Positions 27,141 through 36,292 of a stretch of 64,000 nucleotides of DNA are shown one piece after another. How positions within the stretch are numbered: the stretch's first letter is position 1; every line of letters starts with the position of its first letter. Origin of the DNA: Saccharofermentans sp. Lineage in GTDB: Bacteria; Bacillota; Clostridia; Saccharofermentanales; Saccharofermentanaceae. Where the stretch lies: the NCBI GenBank assembly GCA_024403675.1, contig JAKSRH010000008.1, forward strand, positions 1-64,000, given 5' to 3'. The translations under genes were made by a program, and so were the position numbers. The notes below the pieces were generated by a model. It saw only the letters and a program-made list of their open reading frames with translations. It had not been told where the DNA came from and ran no database searches.

Positions 27141-29633
27141 ATGGAAAAGTACAATGTTACAGGCATGACCTGCTCTGCGTGCCAGGCTCACGTGGAGAAA
27201 GCAGTAAATAAAGTTCCTGGAGTAGAGAAGGTGGAGGTTTCCCTTCTTACTAATTCTATGCAAGTAGAGGGAACAGCTTCATCTGAGGAGATCATTAAAG
27301 CAGTAGTTAGTGCTGGTTACGGCGCTAGCCTTTATGGTGCGGCTAAGAATAAGCCACAGGATGATAGCCTTTCGGAGGAAAATTCAGAAGTTAAAATTAT
27401 GATTCGCCGTCTTGTCTTGTCGGTGATTTTTCTTGTGATTCTTATGTATATTTCCATGGGACACAATATGCTTGGTTGGTGGGTTCCATCACCACTTGTG
27501 CATAACCATATTGGTCTTGCGACTTTGCAGATGCTTCTTTGCATCATAATCATGTACATAAACAAGAAGTTTTTTGTATCAGGTACCAAGTCCGTACTTA
27601 ATGGCGCACCTAATATGGACACATTAGTTGCTATGGGTTCGGGTGTGAGTTTTTTGTGGTCACTTTTTGTGTTTTTTAAAATGACAGTTATGGTAACAAA
27701 TGGTGCTCCTAATATGGAACTCATGGACTTGTACCATAATTCACTTTATTTCGAGTCTGCAGCTACAATTCCAGCTCTTATTACTGTAGGTAAGACCTTG
27801 GAGGCATATTCCAAGGGACGCACTACAGATGCCCTTAAGGCACTCATGAAGCTTGCCCCTAACAAGGCAAATGTAGAGCGTGAAGGAACTATAACAGAGG
27901 TATCTATTGAAGAAGTGGTAGTGGGTGACATCGTGGTGGTAAAGCCAGGAGAGTCCTTCCCAGTAGACGGCGACATTATAGAGGGTACAACCTCCGCTGA
28001 TGAGTCTGCACTTACAGGTGAGTCAATGCCAGTTGATAAGACGGTGGGTGACAGTGTAAGCGCAGCTACAATTAACACTACTGGTTACGTTAAAATCCGC
28101 GCCACCAAAGTCGGTGGAGATACTGCTTTTTCAAAGATTGTGCAGATGGTTACAGATGCATCTTCATCCAAGGCACCTATTGCTAGAATCGCGGATAAGG
28201 TGTCAGGAGTTTTTGTACCAGCAGTAATAGTTATTGCTTTTAGCACAATGATTTGCTGGCTTACTATTGGTCACGCTACTACAGCAGTCGCTCTGGAGCA
28301 TGCCATCGCAGTTCTTGTTATTTCTTGTCCTTGCGCACTTGGCCTTGCGACACCTGTTGCCATTATGGTGGGAAATGGTGTTGGTGCACGTCATGGCATT
28401 CTTTTTAAGACAGGAGAATCCTTGGAAAATGCTGGTCGCATCAAGACGGTAGTTTTTGATAAAACAGGAACAATTACCGAGGGTAGCCCTGAGGTCACAG
28501 ACGTTATTGCATTTGGCGCATCTAAGGAAGATCTTCTTAAAGTGGCAAGTGCTGTGGAAAGTAGAAGTGAGCATCCTTTAGCAAAGGCGGTAGTAGCTTA
28601 CGCGGGTAGTTCATCATGTGCTGTAACTGATTATGAAGCACTTCCAGGAAACGGTCTTCGCGCTAAGGTTGATGGCAAGGAAGTAGTAGCAGGATCTAGT
28701 AAGTTTATCGAAAGTGTAATTACACTTTCTGAGGAGCAGAAAGATAAGGTTAATGCTTTATCAGAGCAGGGTAAGACACCAATGCTTTTTGTGGAAGAGG
28801 GTAAACTTCTGGGAATTATTGCCGCCTCTGATGTGATTAAGAGTGACTCTAAGGACGCTATTACTAAGCTAAATAGTATGGGCATTAAGACGGTAATGCT
28901 TACTGGTGATAATGAGCGCGTGGCAAAGGCTATCGCAGCTCAGGCGGGTATTAGCGAAGTGATTGCTGAAGTATTACCTGACGCCAAGGCTGAGGCGGTA
29001 GATAAATATAAGCAAAGCGGTAAAGTCGCCATGGTGGGAGACGGCATAAATGATGCCCCTGCTCTTACTTCTGCTGATACTGGTATGGCAATTGGTGCAG
29101 GCACAGATGTGGCTATTGATTCTGCCGATGTGGTGCTCATGGGTTCACACCTTACAGATGTGGTAAATGCAGTTCGTCTGTCAAAGGCAACACTTCGCAA
29201 TATTCATCAGAATTTGTTCTGGGCATTTGGATATAACGTACTTCTTATTCCAATGGCAGCAGGTGTATACCCAGGAATTCACATCAATCCTATGTGGGGT
29301 GCAGCAGCCATGGCGTTGTCTAGTTTCTGCGTGTGTATGAATGCCTTAAGACTTAACCTAATTAAGCTTGAGAAAATAGAAGAGGAAAATAAAAAACAAA
29401 TTATAAAAACGGAGGAAATCAAAATGGAAAAGACAATCGTAATTGAAGGAATGATGTGCCCAATGTGTGAGAAGCACACACGTGAGGCTTTGTCTGATAT
29501 GGCAGGTGTAGAAGTTAAATCCGTATCTCACCAGGATAATAAGGCTGTAGTAGAAATTACTGGTGATGTAACAGACGAGGCTCTCATGGCTACAGTTAAT
29601 GGTGCTGGATATAAGGCTATCGAGGTTAAGTAA
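27141..29633 (+). CDS. copA: Copper-exporting P1B-type ATPase with C-terminal HMA domain
   Basis: An 830-residue membrane ATPase. It has an N-terminal HMA domain with GMTCSAC (C11, C14) and eight membrane helices including the transport motif C396-P-C398. The phosphorylation motif DKTGT starts at D440, and SEHPLAKAV and GDGINDAPAL mark the nucleotide and hinge regions. A second HMA domain lies at the very C-terminus (GMMCPMC, C773 and C776), joined by a Glu/Lys/Ile-rich linker. CPC marks Cu(I) export. The C-terminal HMA also has its own ribosome site and start (29424). No Shine-Dalgarno fits the first ATG. The gene is cotranscribed with csoR, which overlaps its stop codon. Confidence 0.96.
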   Translation: MEKYNVTGMTCSACQAHVEKAVNKVPGVEKVEVSLLTNSMQVEGTASSEEIIKAVVSAGYGASLYGAAKNKPQDDSLSEENSEVKIMIRRLVLSVIFLVILMYISMGHNMLGWWVPSPLVHNHIGLATLQMLLCIIIMYINKKFFVSGTKSVLNGAPNMDTLVAMGSGVSFLWSLFVFFKMTVMVTNGAPNMELMDLYHNSLYFESAATIPALITVGKTLEAYSKGRTTDALKALMKLAPNKANVEREGTITEVSIEEVVVGDIVVVKPGESFPVDGDIIEGTTSADESALTGESMPVDKTVGDSVSAATINTTGYVKIRATKVGGDTAFSKIVQMVTDASSSKAPIARIADKVSGVFVPAVIVIAFSTMICWLTIGHATTAVALEHAIAVLVISCPCALGLATPVAIMVGNGVGARHGILFKTGESLENAGRIKTVVFDKTGTITEGSPEVTDVIAFGASKEDLLKVASAVESRSEHPLAKAVVAYAGSSSCAVTDYEALPGNGLRAKVDGKEVVAGSSKFIESVITLSEEQKDKVNALSEQGKTPMLFVEEGKLLGIIAASDVIKSDSKDAITKLNSMGIKTVMLTGDNERVAKAIAAQAGISEVIAEVLPDAKAEAVDKYKQSGKVAMVGDGINDAPALTSADTGMAIGAGTDVAIDSADVVLMGSHLTDVVNAVRLSKATLRNIHQNLFWAFGYNVLLIPMAAGVYPGIHINPMWGAAAMALSSFCVCMNALRLNLIKLEKIEEENKKQIIKTEEIKMEKTIVIEGMMCPMCEKHTREALSDMAGVEVKSVSHQDNKAVVEITGDVTDEALMATVNGAGYKAIEVK
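29424..29633 (+). CDS. copZ: CopZ-like copper chaperone, internal in-frame gene within copA
   Basis: A perfect GGAGG (29411-29415) stands 8 bases before an in-frame ATG inside copA. Translation from there would give a 69-residue HMA protein starting MEKTIVIEGMMCPMCEKH, the size and form of CopZ. Linker codons just upstream are A-rich and look like a former intergenic region now read through. The chaperone would thus exist both fused to the pump and free. CopZ proteins carry Cu(I) to CopA and to CsoR. Whether the internal site is used is inferred. Confidence 0.6.
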   Translation: MEKTIVIEGMMCPMCEKHTREALSDMAGVEVKSVSHQDNKAVVEITGDVTDEALMATVNGAGYKAIEVK

Positions 29634-29929
29634 TGGCTGATTGCTGTAGACATAAAAAAGATCCTCGTGATGAGGAAGAAATAAAGGCAATAATTAATCG
29701 TCTTAACCGAATCGAAGGCCAGATTGGTGGTATTCGTAAGATGGTGGAGGATAACCGTTATTGTCCCGACATTATCACTCAAGTAAGTGCTGTACAGTCC
29801 AGTCTAAATTCACTTACAAAAGAAATCATGGCGACACATATTAAGTCCTGCGTTGTAGATGATATCAAGGCGGGAAAAGTAGAGGCCGTTGATGAGCTAT
29901 GTGAGCTTTTGAAGAAGACTATGAAGTGA
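29633..29929 (+). CDS. csoR: CsoR family copper-sensing repressor
   Basis: A 98-residue helical repressor. The Cu(I) ligands C44, H69 and C73 have exactly the spacing of CsoR (25 and 4 residues). INRLNRIEGQIGGIRKMVEDNRYC is the family core. An extra CCRH cluster sits at residues 4-7. The start overlaps the copA stop (TAATG), so it is translationally coupled and autoregulated through the operator upstream of copA. The x-C-H-C pattern fits copper sensing better than the RcnR or FrmR branches. Confidence 0.95.
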   Translation: MADCCRHKKDPRDEEEIKAIINRLNRIEGQIGGIRKMVEDNRYCPDIITQVSAVQSSLNSLTKEIMATHIKSCVVDDIKAGKVEAVDELCELLKKTMK

Positions 29930-29934
29930 TAGTG

Positions 29935-29943
29935 TGGTATAAT
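29935..29943 (+). promoter_or_regulatory. Extended -10 of the rubrerythrin gene
   Basis: TGGTATAAT is an extended -10 with a consensus TATAAT (29938-29943). No -35 is seen at the standard distance. A CGGAGG ribosome site follows. Confidence 0.6.
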
Positions 29944-29980
29944 ATCCAAGTAAAATTTCTATATTCGGAGGTATAGTCCC

Positions 29981-30520
29981 ATGGCTAATAAGTACGCTGG
30001 TACAAAGACAGAAAAGAACCTCGAGGCTGCATTTGCAGGTGAGTCTCAGGCTCGTAATAAGTATACATATTTTGCATCTAAGGCTAAGAAGGAAGGTTAT
30101 GAGCAGATTGCAGCTCTTTTCCTTAAGACAGCTGATAACGAGAAGGAGCACGCTAAGTTGTGGTTCAAGGAGCTCGGCGGTATTGGTAATACAATCGAGA
30201 ACTTGAATGCAGCAGCTGATGGTGAGAACTTCGAGTGGACAGACATGTATGAGCAGTTCGCTAAGGACGCTGAGGAGGAAGGTTTCCCAGCTCTCGCAGC
30301 TAAGTTCAGAGGTGTTGCTGCTATCGAGAAGAATCACGAAGAGAGATATCGTGCACTTCTTTCTAACGTAGAAGCTCAGAAGGTATTCGAGAAGAGCGAG
30401 GTTAAGGTATGGGAGTGCCGTAACTGTGGTCATATTTGTGTTGGTACAAAGGCACCAGAGGTTTGCCCAGTATGCGCTCACCCACAGGCTTACTTCGAGG
30501 TAGAAGAGAAGAATTATTAA
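29981..30520 (+). CDS. rbr: Rubrerythrin
   Basis: A 179-residue non-haem iron peroxidase that detoxifies hydrogen peroxide in anaerobes. The N-terminal four-helix domain has the di-iron ligand motifs ([35 protein letters not shown]). The C-terminal rubredoxin domain has CRNCGH and CPVCAHP for its single iron. The length is normal. It has its own extended -10 promoter and ribosome site and ends at a terminator, so it is monocistronic. Codons are strongly biased, as for an abundant protein. Confidence 0.97.
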   Translation: MANKYAGTKTEKNLEAAFAGESQARNKYTYFASKAKKEGYEQIAALFLKTADNEKEHAKLWFKELGGIGNTIENLNAAADGENFEWTDMYEQFAKDAEEEGFPALAAKFRGVAAIEKNHEERYRALLSNVEAQKVFEKSEVKVWECRNCGHICVGTKAPEVCPVCAHPQAYFEVEEKNY

Positions 30521-30544
30521 TAGATTTACTAATAAATTTATTAT

Positions 30545-30580
30545 CCGCGCTTGTCCTTTTGGGATGGGCGCGGTTTTTTA
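30545..30580 (+). terminator. Intrinsic terminator after rubrerythrin
   Basis: CCGCGC and GCGCGG arms with a partly paired interior are followed by six T. Confidence 0.85.
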
Positions 30581-30650
30581 TACTCTTCCAATTCACACCC
30601 ATTGAGTGTATTATTCATGGGTATTTATAAATATCGGAACAGGTGTATAT

Positions 30651-31487
30651 ATGGGAAATATTACTGAGGAATTCAATAAAGGTGGTTCTCGTTTTGCTAT
30701 AAGCATGGCAAAGAGAGTAGTAGTTAAGGTAGGTACTTCTTCTCTTACTTATGAGAACGGCAGAATGAATTTTGGAAATATTGATAAGCTTTGTCGAGCT
30801 ATTGCTGATCTTTGGAATAGTGGCAAGGAAGTAGTACTTGTTACATCAGGTGCTATCGGTGTAGGTATCGGATGCCTTAAGCTTACAGAGCGCCCTCAGG
30901 AAACTCGTGACAAGCAGGCTGTAGCTGCTGTAGGTCAGTGTGAGCTCATGAATATTTATTCTAGAAGCTTTAGCGAGTATCAGTACAACTGTGGTCAGAT
31001 TCTCCTTACAAGAGATGATCTTACAGATAGACTTACACGTTCCAACATTATGAATACAATGGAAGCTCTTCTTGAGCGTAATATTATTCCGATTATTAAC
31101 GAGAATGACTCTGTATCCACACGAGAGATTATGCACAATGGTACTTTCGGTGATAACGATACTTTGTCTGCGCATGTAGCTTGTCTTATAAATGCAGACC
31201 TTCTCGTAATTCTTTCTGATATTGATGGTCTTTATGACGATAACCCACGTACTAACCCAGAGGCTAAGCGTATTTCCTTTGTAGAGGATATTACAGATGA
31301 GATGCTTGGATTCTCTTCAGGTGCAGGTAGTAAGCTTGGTACAGGTGGTATGTACACAAAGGTTACAGCTATGCAGCGTGTAACAAGTAATGGTATTAAT
31401 GGTGTTATCGCAGACAGTTCTGAGCCACAGATTCTCGAGAGAATCATGGACCAGGAAGACGTAGGAACTTTCTTCAACGCAAAATAA
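30651..31487 (+). CDS. proB: Glutamate 5-kinase, short form without PUA domain
   Basis: A 278-residue enzyme that phosphorylates glutamate in the first step of proline synthesis. The amino-acid kinase fold shows KRVVVKVGTSSLT (phosphate binding), VTSGAIGVGIG, INENDSVS and FGDNDTLSAHVA, and GAGSKLGTGGMYTK. The C-terminal PUA domain found in E. coli ProB is absent, as in several Firmicutes. I start at the ATG after AGGTG; an in-frame ATG 15 codons upstream has no ribosome site. proA is not next to it: the following gene is on the other strand. Confidence 0.93.
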   Translation: MGNITEEFNKGGSRFAISMAKRVVVKVGTSSLTYENGRMNFGNIDKLCRAIADLWNSGKEVVLVTSGAIGVGIGCLKLTERPQETRDKQAVAAVGQCELMNIYSRSFSEYQYNCGQILLTRDDLTDRLTRSNIMNTMEALLERNIIPIINENDSVSTREIMHNGTFGDNDTLSAHVACLINADLLVILSDIDGLYDDNPRTNPEAKRISFVEDITDEMLGFSSGAGSKLGTGGMYTKVTAMQRVTSNGINGVIADSSEPQILERIMDQEDVGTFFNAK

Positions 31488-31514
31488 AAAATCGGCTCTA
31501 TTAGTTAGAGCCGA
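31485..31514 (-). terminator. Intrinsic terminator overlapping the end of the small minus-strand gene
   Basis: Nine-base arms TCGGCTCTA/TAGAGCCGA (31492-31500 and 31506-31514) are followed, on the minus strand, by a T-rich run. The last codons and the stop of the gene at 31501 lie inside the hairpin. It may also stop proB transcription from the other side. Confidence 0.7.
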
Positions 31515-31752
31515 ATGGATGCTTAATCTTTTCTTTCATTGCCTGTGCAATGATGTCGTATGCTGTGTTTGAAATCTCATCAGCTCTTGTGAAATCTACG
31601 CCAAGTGCAGCGCCCATTTCTTCTGTAGCTGCTAACTTGCTTTTCTTACCGATAAGGCTATGTGCCTCGATAATCTCGTTTACTTTTGTAGCTTCATCAA
31701 TAGTGATGTTTGCCTTCTCTGCTAATGTTTCAATAAAGTCATGTTTTCTCAT
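31501..31752 (-). CDS. Small helical protein, unknown function
   Basis: An 83-residue protein, probably all helical, without membrane segments. The N-terminal MRKHDFIETLAEKANITIDEATKVNEII slightly recalls the first helices of HU-type DNA-binding proteins, but the DNA-binding arm is missing, so I do not assign it. The GGAGAGAG ribosome site and a terminator hairpin built from its last codons support a real gene. It is read alone on the minus strand, in the opposite direction to proB and downstream of the exchanger gene. Confidence 0.6.
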   Translation of the reverse strand: MRKHDFIETLAEKANITIDEATKVNEIIEAHSLIGKKSKLAATEEMGAALGVDFTRADEISNTAYDIIAQAMKEKIKHPFGSN

Positions 31753-31837
31753 AATCTCTCTCCTTGTTGCTTGTTATTTGTTGTTTGTTATAAGCAGATT
31801 ATAAGTCGCAAATTATTAAACAAACCTTAAATCCAAA

Positions 31838-32785
31838 TTAGTGAGTCAAAATGGTGTATACGAGGTATGCTGCGTAACCAATGAGCATGATGATACCAGA
31901 TTTCTTACCAAGCTTCTTCTTAGGGAGAGCGCATAAGAATAAAAGGATAATTGTAGCGATAGCTACGTATGCATCAATCTCAAACGTATCTGAGCAAGGA
32001 ATAGGTCTAATAATTGAAGTAACACCAAGTACAAATACGATATTAAAGAAGTTGGAACCAACGATGTTACCAATAGCGATATCTGTTTCCTTCTTACGAG
32101 CAGCAGTCACGCTAGTAACAAGCTCAGGAAGGGAAGTGCCAAAGGCTACCATTGTCAGTCCGATGATTCTCTGACTTAATCCGAAATAAGTAGCTAAAGA
32201 TACAGCGCCCTTAACAGTGATATGGCTACCAAAGGCAATCATGGCACCACCAAGAATAATGAGCAAAATGATAAGAGGTGCCTTCATTGGCTTATCTCCG
32301 CCAGGGATTTCCTCTAATTCATCACCTTTCTTTACTCTGTGACCAAGATATAAAACGTAAACAATCATGATGCCTACAAGCATAACGCCGTTAATTCGGC
32401 TAATCATGTTGTCGTAAAGACCAAGGTAAACTAAGAAAATAGTTACGAGTATTACGAAAGGAATATCGAATCTGATAGCTTTTTTGGAAACAGGGATTAC
32501 ACAAATTAAAGATGTAAGACCTAAGATAAGAAGGACATTGATGATATTTGATCCAAGAATGTTACCGACGGACAGGTCGGAGGCACCTTGTATAGCTGAG
32601 TTAATACTTACAGCCGCTTCAGGAAGAGAAGTTCCTAGCGCAACAACCGTAAGACCGATAATGATCTGTGGGATACCAAATTTTAAAGCAGCCTTAGCTG
32701 CACCTTCAACGAACCAGTCAGCACCCTTCATGAGAAGGACAAAGCCGACAATAACCAGCGCCGCTGGAATTAAAATCTCTGTCAT
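31838..32785 (-). CDS. CaCA family sodium/calcium exchanger
   Basis: A 315-residue inner-membrane antiporter with two inverted halves of five helices. Each half has the alpha-repeat: GTSLPEAAVSINSAI with GNILGSNIINV, and GTSLPELVTSV with GNIVGSNFFNI. These Glu, Asn and Ser residues bind the ions. A basic and acidic loop (KKGDELEEIPGGDK) joins the halves in the cytosol. The length and motifs are those of YrbG-type exchangers. It likely expels calcium in exchange for sodium or protons. A GAAGG ribosome site precedes the ATG. Confidence 0.93.
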   Translation of the reverse strand: MTEILIPAALVIVGFVLLMKGADWFVEGAAKAALKFGIPQIIIGLTVVALGTSLPEAAVSINSAIQGASDLSVGNILGSNIINVLLILGLTSLICVIPVSKKAIRFDIPFVILVTIFLVYLGLYDNMISRINGVMLVGIMIVYVLYLGHRVKKGDELEEIPGGDKPMKAPLIILLIILGGAMIAFGSHITVKGAVSLATYFGLSQRIIGLTMVAFGTSLPELVTSVTAARKKETDIAIGNIVGSNFFNIVFVLGVTSIIRPIPCSDTFEIDAYVAIATIILLFLCALPKKKLGKKSGIIMLIGYAAYLVYTILTH

Positions 32786-32934
32786 AAAATAACCTTCTTA
32801 ACCTTTTTATCTCTTATTATTATCAATTACGCAAAGTATTATACACGGATTAAGTGCAGTGTACTCACAGATTCTGGGTATTATATAGGTATTTTTGTGT
32901 AGCATTTCGTAGATAGAGGCGTATTATTATCCAT

Positions 32935-34284
32935 ATGAGAAATGACCACGACATGACAAAGGGTAATATTACTCGTCACATTATTGCTTATGCCATCCCA
33001 ATGATTTTGGGAAACATTTTGCAACTTACATATAATGCCGTAGATTCTATGATTATTAGTAAATACATAGGCGAGACGGCATTGGCTGCAGTTTCTACAT
33101 CTAATCCAATTATGACAATCATGATTCTTGGTGCTTCTGGTGTAGGTATGGGTGCTTCGATTATCATCAGCAGACTTTATGGCGCGGGTGAAAAGGAAAG
33201 GGTTAAAAGAGAGTTTTCTACTACAGCTATTTTTGGTTTGTTTTTCTCACTTGCCGTTTTTCTTTTAGGTTTTGCCCTCAGTGGCTTTATTCTTAACCTT
33301 ATAAATACCCCTAGAGATGTTTTTCCTGAAGCTAATACATACCTCAGAATAATGTTTGTAGGCTTCCTTTTTACTTTCCAATATAACATCATGTCTAATT
33401 GCCTTAGAGGTATAGGCGATTCTAGGACGCCAGTGGTTTTCCTTGGTATTTCCTGTGTGATTAATGTTTGCCTTGATTTGCTTTTCGTAGCAAAGCTTGG
33501 CATGGGGGTAATGGGTGCTGGTCTCGCGACCGTTATCGCGGAGGCAGTGTCTGTAATCCTTAGCCTTATATATATCTACTACAAGGTGCCATTATTAAGT
33601 TTATCTCGAAAAGACTTTGTGGTAGATCGACGCCTTCTTAAGGAGACAGTTTCTTTTGGTTTTTTGACAGCACTTCAGCAGGCTGCGCAGCCTATTGGAA
33701 AGGTGTTTATTCAGGGTGCGATTAATGCGCAAGGTATTGCTGCCATGGGTGCTTTTAATGCTGTGTGTAGGGTAGATGATTTTGCTTGTATTCCTGCGCA
33801 AAGTATAGGAAGTGGCATCATGACAGGCACAGCGCAGAATCGCGGCGCGGGTAATTATGAGAGAGTTAATAAGACGCTTCGAAATGGTTTTATTGTTGGT
33901 TTGTTTTATTTCCCAATTATTCTTTCAGTAACGCTTCTTTTCCGCACACCTATAGTAAAAGCACTTACACCAGATGATAGCGTAGAGATGATCGCTATGG
34001 CGGTAACCGCCCTCGGAGTTAAGGCGTGGGTGTTCTCGCTTGCCACAGTTGTTAATGCTATTCAGGGACATTTCCGTGGCATGGGAAAAATGAATATTGT
34101 TTTGATGTCTACAATCCTTCAAATCGGTATTAGAGCTATCGTGGTATTTGCGTGGGTTCCTAGTATGGGTATTGTAGCTGAGGCTTATGGTACTTTCATC
34201 GGATGGGCGGCTCAAACCGTCTTTGAATACGGCCTTTATTTCTATTTGAAACGAGGATATGGCAAAACTGCAATCTCAAAGTAA
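32935..34284 (+). CDS. MATE family efflux transporter
   Basis: A 449-residue protein with twelve membrane helices in two homologous halves. The MATE landmarks are MTKGNITRHIIAYAIPMILGNILQLTYNAVDSMIISKYIG at the start and the NCLRGIGDSRTPV segment in the first half. Such transporters export drugs or metabolites with sodium or proton gradients. No ribosome site lies near the ATG, while TATTAT sits 8 bases upstream, so the message may be leaderless. No regulator of the MarR type is adjacent. Confidence 0.92.
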   Translation: MRNDHDMTKGNITRHIIAYAIPMILGNILQLTYNAVDSMIISKYIGETALAAVSTSNPIMTIMILGASGVGMGASIIISRLYGAGEKERVKREFSTTAIFGLFFSLAVFLLGFALSGFILNLINTPRDVFPEANTYLRIMFVGFLFTFQYNIMSNCLRGIGDSRTPVVFLGISCVINVCLDLLFVAKLGMGVMGAGLATVIAEAVSVILSLIYIYYKVPLLSLSRKDFVVDRRLLKETVSFGFLTALQQAAQPIGKVFIQGAINAQGIAAMGAFNAVCRVDDFACIPAQSIGSGIMTGTAQNRGAGNYERVNKTLRNGFIVGLFYFPIILSVTLLFRTPIVKALTPDDSVEMIAMAVTALGVKAWVFSLATVVNAIQGHFRGMGKMNIVLMSTILQIGIRAIVVFAWVPSMGIVAEAYGTFIGWAAQTVFEYGLYFYLKRGYGKTAISK

Positions 34285-34358
34285 TGTAGTTCATATATTG
34301 GCAAAATATTAGTGATAGACTTAAGGTATATTATTATGTTTTGAAAGGTATGTTTGCC

Positions 34359-36197
34359 ATGATTATTGATGTTTCAGGATATACAAATGTCGGTCTGGTA
34401 AGAAGCACTAACCAAGATTCTGTTCTTGTTCGTGCAGAGAAGAACTACGGATTATTTGTAGTAGCAGATGGAATGGGTGGCCATAGTGGCGGTGATTATG
34501 CTAGCCAGACTATAATCAGAACTCTTGCTTCATGGTGGGATGGTGGAGCATACAAAAAGGTTTCAGATATTGAAGGTCTTGCTTCTGAGTGTAAACAGCA
34601 GCTCGAGACAGTAAGTAATGAAATTCATAGCCAGTTCAAGCAGGCTGGACTTGTAGGTGGTAGTACAGTTGTAGTAGTTATCGTAAACGAGACACAGTTT
34701 GCCACACTTACTTTGGGAGATAGTCATATCTATCGTCTTTGTAGCGGTAACATGATTCCATTAAGTGTAGATGATGTATGGGAGAACTTACCATCTACTC
34801 GTGAATCCATGACAGATGAAGAAATCGCTAATGATTCTAGAAAAGGAAAGCTCACTGCAGCTATTGGTGCTGTCGAGAGTGTAGATGTTCATGTCCAGAT
34901 TTTTGAGCAGGGCGAAGAAGAATACTTGATGCTTTGTTCTGACGGCATCTACAAGTATATCGGTGCAGATGAGTTGTCACAGGGATTCGCATCTGGTGCT
35001 ATCAATGCTTCTGCTAAGGAGCTTTCTGATATGCTTTCTCAGTATGTTTTGGCAAATGGTGCAAGTGATAATTTTACAGTAGCTATTTGTCGCACAAAGA
35101 AATCCAGTGGTCTTGGTTACGTACCTTCCGCTAATCATTCAGAGGTGGTTACTGAGGCTAATTGTGATATTAAAATTGCATCTGAGATTTATAACAAGGT
35201 TGAAATTTTTAAGTCTAAGCTAACAAATGTATCTACTGAAGAATCTGTAGAGACTCCAGTAGCCGAGACCGCGTCAGAGCCAGCAGAGGAGAAGCCAGTT
35301 TCTACACCAGTCGCTACTCCTGTAGCAACTGAAGAGAAGAAACCAACTGACTCAAAGATAGCAAATTACTTAGAATTAATTAAACAGAAAAACGCTATCC
35401 TTATTATGATTATTGCTGCACTTGTAATCATGGCAATAATTATCGGTGCGGTTATCGCAAATAAGAGTAAGAAGAAAAAACCAACTATAGAAGAGACTGA
35501 TGTAGTAGAGTCAACAGAAGCTATAGAGGAGACTACAGAGGCTACTATCGAGACAACTGTACCTGTAGAGACATTTAGTACAGTCAACGATAATATCCCA
35601 CTTATCATTACTGGTAATCCAGATGATGTTAATGCTACAGCTCTCGAGTCTACTTGTAAGTATTTTGGTGACTTTGATGGTGATGGTATAACAGATGGAA
35701 TCAAAGTAAGTTTTGCTCAGACAGATTTTGGTGTGGAGCCAATTCTTACACTTTTGGATTCTAATGGTGAGGATATTGTCGGTACAAATCGTCCACTTAA
35801 GGAGATCGTAAATCTTCAGTATAGTGAGAGCGATATTGTTGGCTTGTTGTCCACATCAATTGGTGGAAGAACTACATTGTTTATGACTGTTGTTAATCAT
35901 GATGGCAAAGATGTTCTTGTAGCATACTATGCAGGTCTTGGCCTTAATGGAAACAAGATTGTATCTGTTATTGGACGTGTGGAGACAAGTTATAACTTAA
36001 TCAATATGTATACAAATATTGGTGGTTCAATGCAGGTAATGTTCCCAATTCCAGGTGCTAACCCAGAACTTAGTCCAGTAGATCAGATGTGCAACCAGCA
36101 TCTTGGTATGGATTATGACAATGTTGGGGAAGAGGAAATGAATTCTGGTGTATGGGCAATGGGTACACAGATTGTTGGAATAGTTTATAATGAATGA
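34359..36197 (+). CDS. Membrane PP2C phosphatase with outside Ca-loop-like domain
   Basis: A 612-residue protein. Residues 1-240 are a PP2C Ser/Thr phosphatase with RSTNQDS (D20), VADGMGGHSGG (D37), GDSHIYRL, LCSDGIYKYI and GASDNFTVAI, all metal-binding Asp present. A Pro/Thr linker and one membrane helix (about 345-366) with a KSKKKKP stop follow. The outside part starts with a Thr/Glu-rich stretch and then a domain holding DFDGDGITDG (D438 to D446), a calcium-loop form seen in FG-GAP and dockerin-like modules. It should reverse the action of the kinase at 38685. I start at the ATG 10 bases after AAAGG. Confidence 0.88.
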   Translation: MIIDVSGYTNVGLVRSTNQDSVLVRAEKNYGLFVVADGMGGHSGGDYASQTIIRTLASWWDGGAYKKVSDIEGLASECKQQLETVSNEIHSQFKQAGLVGGSTVVVVIVNETQFATLTLGDSHIYRLCSGNMIPLSVDDVWENLPSTRESMTDEEIANDSRKGKLTAAIGAVESVDVHVQIFEQGEEEYLMLCSDGIYKYIGADELSQGFASGAINASAKELSDMLSQYVLANGASDNFTVAICRTKKSSGLGYVPSANHSEVVTEANCDIKIASEIYNKVEIFKSKLTNVSTEESVETPVAETASEPAEEKPVSTPVATPVATEEKKPTDSKIANYLELIKQKNAILIMIIAALVIMAIIIGAVIANKSKKKKPTIEETDVVESTEAIEETTEATIETTVPVETFSTVNDNIPLIITGNPDDVNATALESTCKYFGDFDGDGITDGIKVSFAQTDFGVEPILTLLDSNGEDIVGTNRPLKEIVNLQYSESDIVGLLSTSIGGRTTLFMTVVNHDGKDVLVAYYAGLGLNGNKIVSVIGRVETSYNLINMYTNIGGSMQVMFPIPGANPELSPVDQMCNQHLGMDYDNVGEEEMNSGVWAMGTQIVGIVYNE

Positions 36198-36292
36198 GTT
36201 TAATATTTCTGTAGGGATTGAACCTTATGGAAAGATAAACTGTCTTATAAGTATAAAAGCGAAATAACTTAATGATAAAGGAGAGGTTAGTT

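Noticed and set aside
31501-31752. The small helical protein as an HU-type DNA-binding protein
   Set aside because: Only the first helices look alike; the beta-arm and its conserved residues are missing.
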